Shown here in pieces: positions 6,622-9,578 of a stretch of 9,578 bases of DNA. The stretch is from positions 1 through 9,578 of the forward strand of contig JBCDCP010000109.1 of NCBI GenBank assembly GCA_039181495.1. The letters run 5' to 3'. This DNA comes from JBCDCP01 sp039181495 (GTDB taxonomy: Bacteria > Pseudomonadota > Alphaproteobacteria > Rhizobiales > Tepidamorphaceae). Each line of letters starts with the position of its first letter. Positions within the stretch are counted from its first letter, which is position 1. The notes under the pieces were generated by a model. That model had not been told where the DNA came from. It did no database searches and saw only the letters and a list, made by a program, of their open reading frames with translations. The position numbers and the translations under genes are program-made.

Positions 6622-7002
6622 ATGACACAACCCGAGAACAATCCGGCGCTAAGTCCGGATATGAATCGTATTCTGGGACCCAATCCCTCGAATGCGAACC
6701 TGGTCTACATCCTCTATCTGTGCGCATTGCTTGTCGGCGTTACAATGATCATTGGCCTGGTGTTGGCCTATATGAACCGCTGCAAAGCACCGGACTGGCT
6801 GCAAACTCATTACACCTTCCTGATCCGCACCTTCTGGATCGGCTTGATCTTTTTTGTCATCTGCTTTGCCACAAGCTTCATCCTGATTGGTCTGGCGCTG
6901 TTCATCGTGCTGTTCATCTGGTTCATCGTCCGGATGCTCCGCGGCATGCAGGCCCTCGGCGAGCGGGCGCCGGTCAAGAACTATACCCGCTGGGGATTTT
7001 GA
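6622..7002 (+). CDS. Small three-helix inner-membrane protein, COG3671/DUF4870-like
   Basis: A 126-residue protein of unknown function. After a polar N-terminus (1-24) come hydrophobic helices at about 27-50, 66-88 and 89-106, then a short basic C-terminus. The linker between helices one and two carries the family-like wording LAYMNRCKAPDWLQTHY (48-64) followed by IRTFWIGL. This pattern (asparagine/arginine after helix one, W-L-x-x-H-Y before helix two) is what I recall for the COG3671 predicted membrane proteins common in alphaproteobacteria. Start at ATG 6622 is set by GGAG at 6612-6615, six bases upstream; a GTG four codons earlier lacks a site. It lies 121 bp before the transaminase gene and may be transcribed separately. 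Confidence 0.8.
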   Translation: MTQPENNPALSPDMNRILGPNPSNANLVYILYLCALLVGVTMIIGLVLAYMNRCKAPDWLQTHYTFLIRTFWIGLIFFVICFATSFILIGLALFIVLFIWFIVRMLRGMQALGERAPVKNYTRWGF

Positions 7003-7069
7003 GCGGCACGCCAGCACTGCATCCGGCGAAACCCTGAGGGCCGCTTTGCCGAGTTGATCTTGGCCTGAA

Positions 7070-7088
7070 CGGCATGCACTGTGTGCCG
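7070..7088 (+). other. Short hairpin between membrane protein and transaminase genes
   Basis: CGGCA and TGCCG form a stem that extends to eight pairs with two G-T pairs and a 3-base loop. It lies 68 bases after the membrane-protein stop and 35 bases before the transaminase start. It could be a weak terminator or a leader structure; no T-tract follows. Confidence 0.2.
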
Positions 7089-7123
7089 ATCAACGCCCGT
7101 CCAACCGCATGCCGGAGGCCACC

Positions 7124-8521
7124 ATGCGCCCCGATGTTCCGCTGACAAATGTCGCCCGCCGCGATATCGAAACCCTGCTTCACCCCTACACCAACCTCGC
7201 CGTTCATCGCGAAACCGGTCCGCTGACGCTGGAACGTGCCGAGGGCGTTTATGTCTATGACGGGACTGGCAAACCCTATCTTGAGGGCATGGCCGGGCTG
7301 TGGTGCACATCACTGGGCTACGGAAACGAAGAACTGGTCGAGGCCGCTGCTGACCAAATGCGGCGGCTGTCGTTCAGCCATCTGTTCGGCGGCAAGAGCC
7401 ATGATCCCGGCATCGCGCTGGCCGAGAAGCTGAAGGAGATCTCGCCCGTTCCGGTGTCGAAGGTGTTCTTTTCCTCCTCGGGCTCGGAGGCCAACGACAC
7501 CCAGGTCAAGCTGATCTGGTACTACAACAATGCGCGCGGAATGCCCGACAAGAAGGTGATAATCGCGCGCGAGCGTGGCTATCACGGTGTGACTGTCGCC
7601 ACCGCCAGCCTGACCGGCCTGCCCGCCAACCATATCGATTTCGACCTGCCGATCGACAACATCACCCACACGCTGTGCCCGAGTTTCTATCGCTTCGGGC
7701 AGGATGGTGAGACCGAAGAGGAATTCGCAACGCGTCTGGCGCAGGGGCTTGAAGACAAGATCCTCGAAATCGGACCGGACCGGGTCGCGGCCTTCTTTGC
7801 GGAACCGGTCATGGGCGCAGGCGGAGTCATCGTTCCCCCGGAGACCTACTACGCCAAGATCCAGGCTGTGCTCGACAAGTATGATGTGCTGCTGGTCGCG
7901 GATGAAGTCATCTGCGGTTTTGGCCGGCTTGGCGAGATGTTCGGCTCTACCGTCATGGGGATGACGCCTGGCTCGATCTCGGTCGCCAAGGCGCTGTCTT
8001 CCGCCTATCAGCCGATCGGCGCCGTCATGATCCCGGAAGAAATCTACGAGGCTTGCGTCGATGAAAGCCGCAAGATTGGCACTTTCGGCCATGGCTTTAC
8101 CTATTCGGGGCACCCCGTCGCTGCTGCGACCGCGCTCAAGACGCTCGAGATCTACGAGCGCGACAACATCGTCGGCCAGGTGCGCGAAAAGATGCCTCAG
8201 TTTCAAGCGCGTCTCGCCGCGCTGTCCGACCATCCGCTTGTCGGCGAAGCCCGCGGCAAGGGCCTCATCGGCGCGATTGAGATTGTCGCCGACAAGGGGT
8301 CAAAGACGCAGTTCGATCCGAAATCGGCGATCGCGGCCAAGGTGGCAGGATTCTGTGAGGAAGCCGGCCTAATCCTGCGTCCGCTCTATGGCGATGTTGT
8401 CGCCATTTGCCCGCCGCTGGTCATCACGACTGAACAGATCGATGAGCTGTTCGACAAGCTGGCGGGTGCGCTGGACCGGGCGGAGGAGATGGTGACCGCG
8501 CAGGATCTCCGGGCGGCTTGA
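7124..8521 (+). CDS. PLP-dependent class III aminotransferase (omega-amino acid/amine:pyruvate type)
   Basis: A 465-residue cytoplasmic fold-type I transaminase. Class III features are all present: GLWC (58-61) at the substrate pocket, the cofactor phosphate loop SGSEAND (119-125), YHG (153-155) stacking on the PLP ring, Asp260 in VADEVICGFGR binding the pyridine nitrogen, and Lys289 in SVAKALSSAY as the Schiff-base lysine. Arg419 in LILRPLYGD fits the mobile arginine that binds substrate carboxylates in omega-transaminases. Such enzymes move the amino group of beta-alanine, putrescine, taurine, GABA or similar amines to pyruvate; the sequence alone does not tell which, and no transporter or dehydrogenase lies beside it as a hint. 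I start at ATG 7124 because GGAGG (7114-7118) precedes it by five bases; an ATG five codons earlier has no such site. Confidence 0.92.
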   Translation: MRPDVPLTNVARRDIETLLHPYTNLAVHRETGPLTLERAEGVYVYDGTGKPYLEGMAGLWCTSLGYGNEELVEAAADQMRRLSFSHLFGGKSHDPGIALAEKLKEISPVPVSKVFFSSSGSEANDTQVKLIWYYNNARGMPDKKVIIARERGYHGVTVATASLTGLPANHIDFDLPIDNITHTLCPSFYRFGQDGETEEEFATRLAQGLEDKILEIGPDRVAAFFAEPVMGAGGVIVPPETYYAKIQAVLDKYDVLLVADEVICGFGRLGEMFGSTVMGMTPGSISVAKALSSAYQPIGAVMIPEEIYEACVDESRKIGTFGHGFTYSGHPVAAATALKTLEIYERDNIVGQVREKMPQFQARLAALSDHPLVGEARGKGLIGAIEIVADKGSKTQFDPKSAIAAKVAGFCEEAGLILRPLYGDVVAICPPLVITTEQIDELFDKLAGALDRAEEMVTAQDLRAA

Positions 8522-8535
8522 AGCAGATCGCTTCC

Positions 8536-8553
8536 CTCAGGGCGCAGCCTGAG
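8536..8553 (+). terminator. Weak hairpin after the transaminase gene
   Basis: A perfect 6-bp stem CTCAGG/CCTGAG with a 6-base loop starts 14 bases after the transaminase stop. No T-tract follows, so the terminator role is only suggested by position. Confidence 0.3.
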
Positions 8554-8667
8554 ATACCGCTGCACAGAACACCGTCATTCAATTGCCGGTGATTTCAGCG
8601 GAGTTGGGATTGGCGTAGGCGAAAAAGACAGCATGTTAGCCGGACAACTCGTGGAAAGGCCGTCGGA

Positions 8668-9318
8668 ATGAACATGCTGAAATCCCTCGCAGTCCCCGCG
8701 GTGATCGCAATCGCGGGCTGGTTCGCATCGCCTGCTTTGGCGGCAACCGAGAAGCTGACCGTTGCCGGAGGCTGTTTCTGGTGCGTCGAATCCGATTTCG
8801 AGTCGGTTCCCGGCGTCAGCGAAGTGGTATCCGGATACACCGGCGGCAATGTGAGTGATCCGTCCTACCGGCAGGTTGTTCAGGGCGGCACGGGCCACTT
8901 CGAGGCCGTCGAAATCTACTTCAACCCGCAACAAATTTCGCGGCAGCAACTGTTGTCGATGTTCATCCGCTCGGTCGATCCGACCGACGCCGGTGGCCAG
9001 TTCTGCGACCGGGGCGATAGCTACAAGACAGCCATCTTCGTGTCCGATGACACTGAAAGAGGTTTGGCGGAGGGCGTCGTGGCCGAAGCGGAGAAACAGC
9101 TCGGCCAGAAGATCGTGACGCCAATACTGAACGTTGGCGCGTTCTATCAGGCCGAAGAGTTTCACCAGAATTACTACAAGAGCCAAAGCCTGACCCTGAC
9201 CCGCTTCGGCCCGCTCACGCGATCACAGGCCTACAAGCGCTATCGCAAGGCTTGCGGACGCGATGCCAGGGTCATCCAGCTGTGGGGAAGCCAAGCCCCC
9301 TTTGCCAAAACCCACTGA
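8668..9318 (+). CDS. msrA: Peptide methionine-S-sulfoxide reductase, exported form
   Basis: Reduces S-epimer methionine sulfoxide in proteins back to methionine. The 216-residue product begins with a clear signal peptide: Lys5, a hydrophobic core (7-19), and an ALA cleavage motif ending near residue 25 or 26. This predicts a periplasmic, envelope-repair role rather than the usual cytosolic one. The catalytic signature GCFWCVES (35-42) holds the nucleophile Cys36 and also Cys39. SGYTGG (55-60) and GHFEAVEIYF (76-85) follow. DPTDAGGQFCDRG (104-116) is a variant of the usual DPTQxNxQGND region and contains Cys113. Cys196 in KACGRD is the likely resolving cysteine. AAGG-like bases 8-9 nt upstream support ATG 8668. 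No msrB or membrane partner is nearby; its stop is 32 bp from that of the convergent TPR gene. Confidence 0.93.
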   Translation: MNMLKSLAVPAVIAIAGWFASPALAATEKLTVAGGCFWCVESDFESVPGVSEVVSGYTGGNVSDPSYRQVVQGGTGHFEAVEIYFNPQQISRQQLLSMFIRSVDPTDAGGQFCDRGDSYKTAIFVSDDTERGLAEGVVAEAEKQLGQKIVTPILNVGAFYQAEEFHQNYYKSQSLTLTRFGPLTRSQAYKRYRKACGRDARVIQLWGSQAPFAKTH

Positions 9319-9350
9319 CCGCCTTCGCAGCGCGTATGGTACATTGACGA

Positions 9351-9443
9351 TCAGTCGCCGGTGTTTGCCGGTGTCTCGTCCGGCCCAACCGATCCCTCGA
9401 CCAGCAAACCGCGTTCGGGCAGCCAGGGGTTCATTTCGAGCGC
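9351..9443 (-). CDS. C-terminal end of a TPR-repeat protein (30 codons, 5' part displaced)
   Basis: The minus strand encodes ALEMNPWLPERGLLVEG followed by a short acidic, Thr/Pro-containing tail ending PANTGD and TGA at 9351-9353. ALEMNP followed by PE is the end of a tetratricopeptide motif (second helix, then the Pro-32 turn). On this strand the frame stays open above 9443, but the residues there (TSSRRDMFGV) do not continue the motif. The proper upstream codons are on the opposite strand at 9444-9533. The gene converges on msrA. TPR proteins are protein-interaction scaffolds; no specific role can be given. Confidence 0.65.
   Translation of the reverse strand, partial: ALEMNPWLPERGLLVEGSVGPDETPANTGD
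9399..9443 (+). repeat. Left arm of 45-bp perfect inverted repeat
   Basis: Reads GACCAGCAAACCGCG at its start and ends in TTCGAGCGC. It is the exact reverse complement of 9534-9578. It is part of the minus-strand TPR coding end. Outside this arm (9398 leftwards) the sequence continues normally into the TPR stop codon and msrA. Confidence 0.97.
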
Positions 9444-9578
9444 AACCCCGAACATATCGCGGCGCGAGCTGGTCTGGCCCTTACGCTTCTGAACATGGGC
9501 CGGTTCGAGACTGGACAAGCCGTGCTGCGTGAAGCGCTCGAAATGAACCCCTGGCTGCCCGAACGCGGTTTGCTGGTC
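9444..9578 (+). CDS. Internal TPR segment of the same gene, on the opposite strand
   Basis: Forty-five codons are open to the window edge. They begin NPEHIAARAGLALTLLNMGR, then FETGQAVLREALEMNP and WLPERGLLV. This is a full TPR unit (small residues, L-x-x-x-G-R/Y at positions 7-11, A-L-x-x-A-L, then Pro). The last 15 codons duplicate, base for base, the 15 codons at 9399-9443 on the minus strand. Joined at that shared segment, the two pieces give one uninterrupted 60-residue C-terminus ending in TGA. No start codon or ribosome-binding site is expected here because this is the middle of a gene. Confidence 0.6.
9534..9578 (-). repeat. Right arm of 45-bp perfect inverted repeat, ending at the window edge
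   Basis: Exact reverse complement of 9399-9443, separated from it by a 90-base loop. The identity runs to the last base of the window, so the true outer length of the repeat cannot be seen. Confidence 0.97.

Noticed and set aside
7310..8233. Minus-strand open frame of 307 codons opposite the transaminase
   Set aside because: Typical antisense frame of a GC-rich gene; the plus-strand frame carries all catalytic residues of a class III transaminase.
9263..9532. Plus-strand open frame of 89 codons over the msrA end and beyond
   Set aside because: Begins inside msrA in another frame, is Arg/Pro/Ala-rich, and crosses the strand-switch junction; the TPR reading explains the region far better.

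Overview
The window reads as chromosomal DNA of an alphaproteobacterium, probably of the order Hyphomicrobiales (Rhizobiales). The reasons are the heterotetrameric sarcosine oxidase operon, the neighbouring BioY, the DUF1499 and COG3671-type membrane proteins, the GC-rich codon use and the family-typical wording of the proteins. This placement rests on recognition, not on a search. No rRNA, tRNA, insertion sequence, CRISPR array or phage gene was seen.

Left part, minus strand (1-3572): a sarcosine oxidase operon in the order soxB, a small cupin gene, soxD, soxA. soxA runs off the left edge with 520 codons present, and soxG would be expected beyond it. The complex oxidatively demethylates sarcosine to glycine, makes hydrogen peroxide, and passes the one-carbon unit to tetrahydrofolate. 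The cupin gene sits tightly inside the operon (22 bp after soxB, 14 bp before soxD) and is the unusual member. Behind soxB's start lies a 244-bp gap, then a solitary biotin-transporter gene bioY (3817-4425, minus), with a hairpin just after its stop and two strong overlapping inverted repeats in its leader.

Middle part: divergent from bioY is a metallo-beta-lactamase-fold hydrolase (4633-5541, plus) that starts at TTG behind a perfect Shine-Dalgarno. It converges within 9 bp on a DUF1499 membrane protein (5551-6357, minus). A 264-bp divergent gap leads to a 126-residue three-helix membrane protein (6622-7002, plus). Next come a class III PLP-dependent omega-transaminase (7124-8521, plus) and a signal-peptide-bearing methionine sulfoxide reductase MsrA (8668-9318, plus).

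Right end (9351-9578): this is the most peculiar stretch. The last 30 codons of a TPR-repeat protein lie on the minus strand, converging on msrA. At 9443 the sequence flips: the same gene's preceding codons, followed by a second exact copy of its 45-bp segment, are on the plus strand. The result is a perfect 45-bp inverted repeat (9399-9443 and 9534-9578) that stops exactly at the end of the window. A single inverted junction explains all of it. An assembly or amplification fold-back is the simplest reading; a real inverted duplication or an invertible segment is the alternative.

The sox genes and possibly the transaminase are catabolic (methylated amine or amino acid use), bioY is a vitamin importer, and MsrA is envelope protein repair. 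Apart from the sox operon I see no evidence that the genes form one pathway, and nothing that clearly qualifies as a new multi-gene system.
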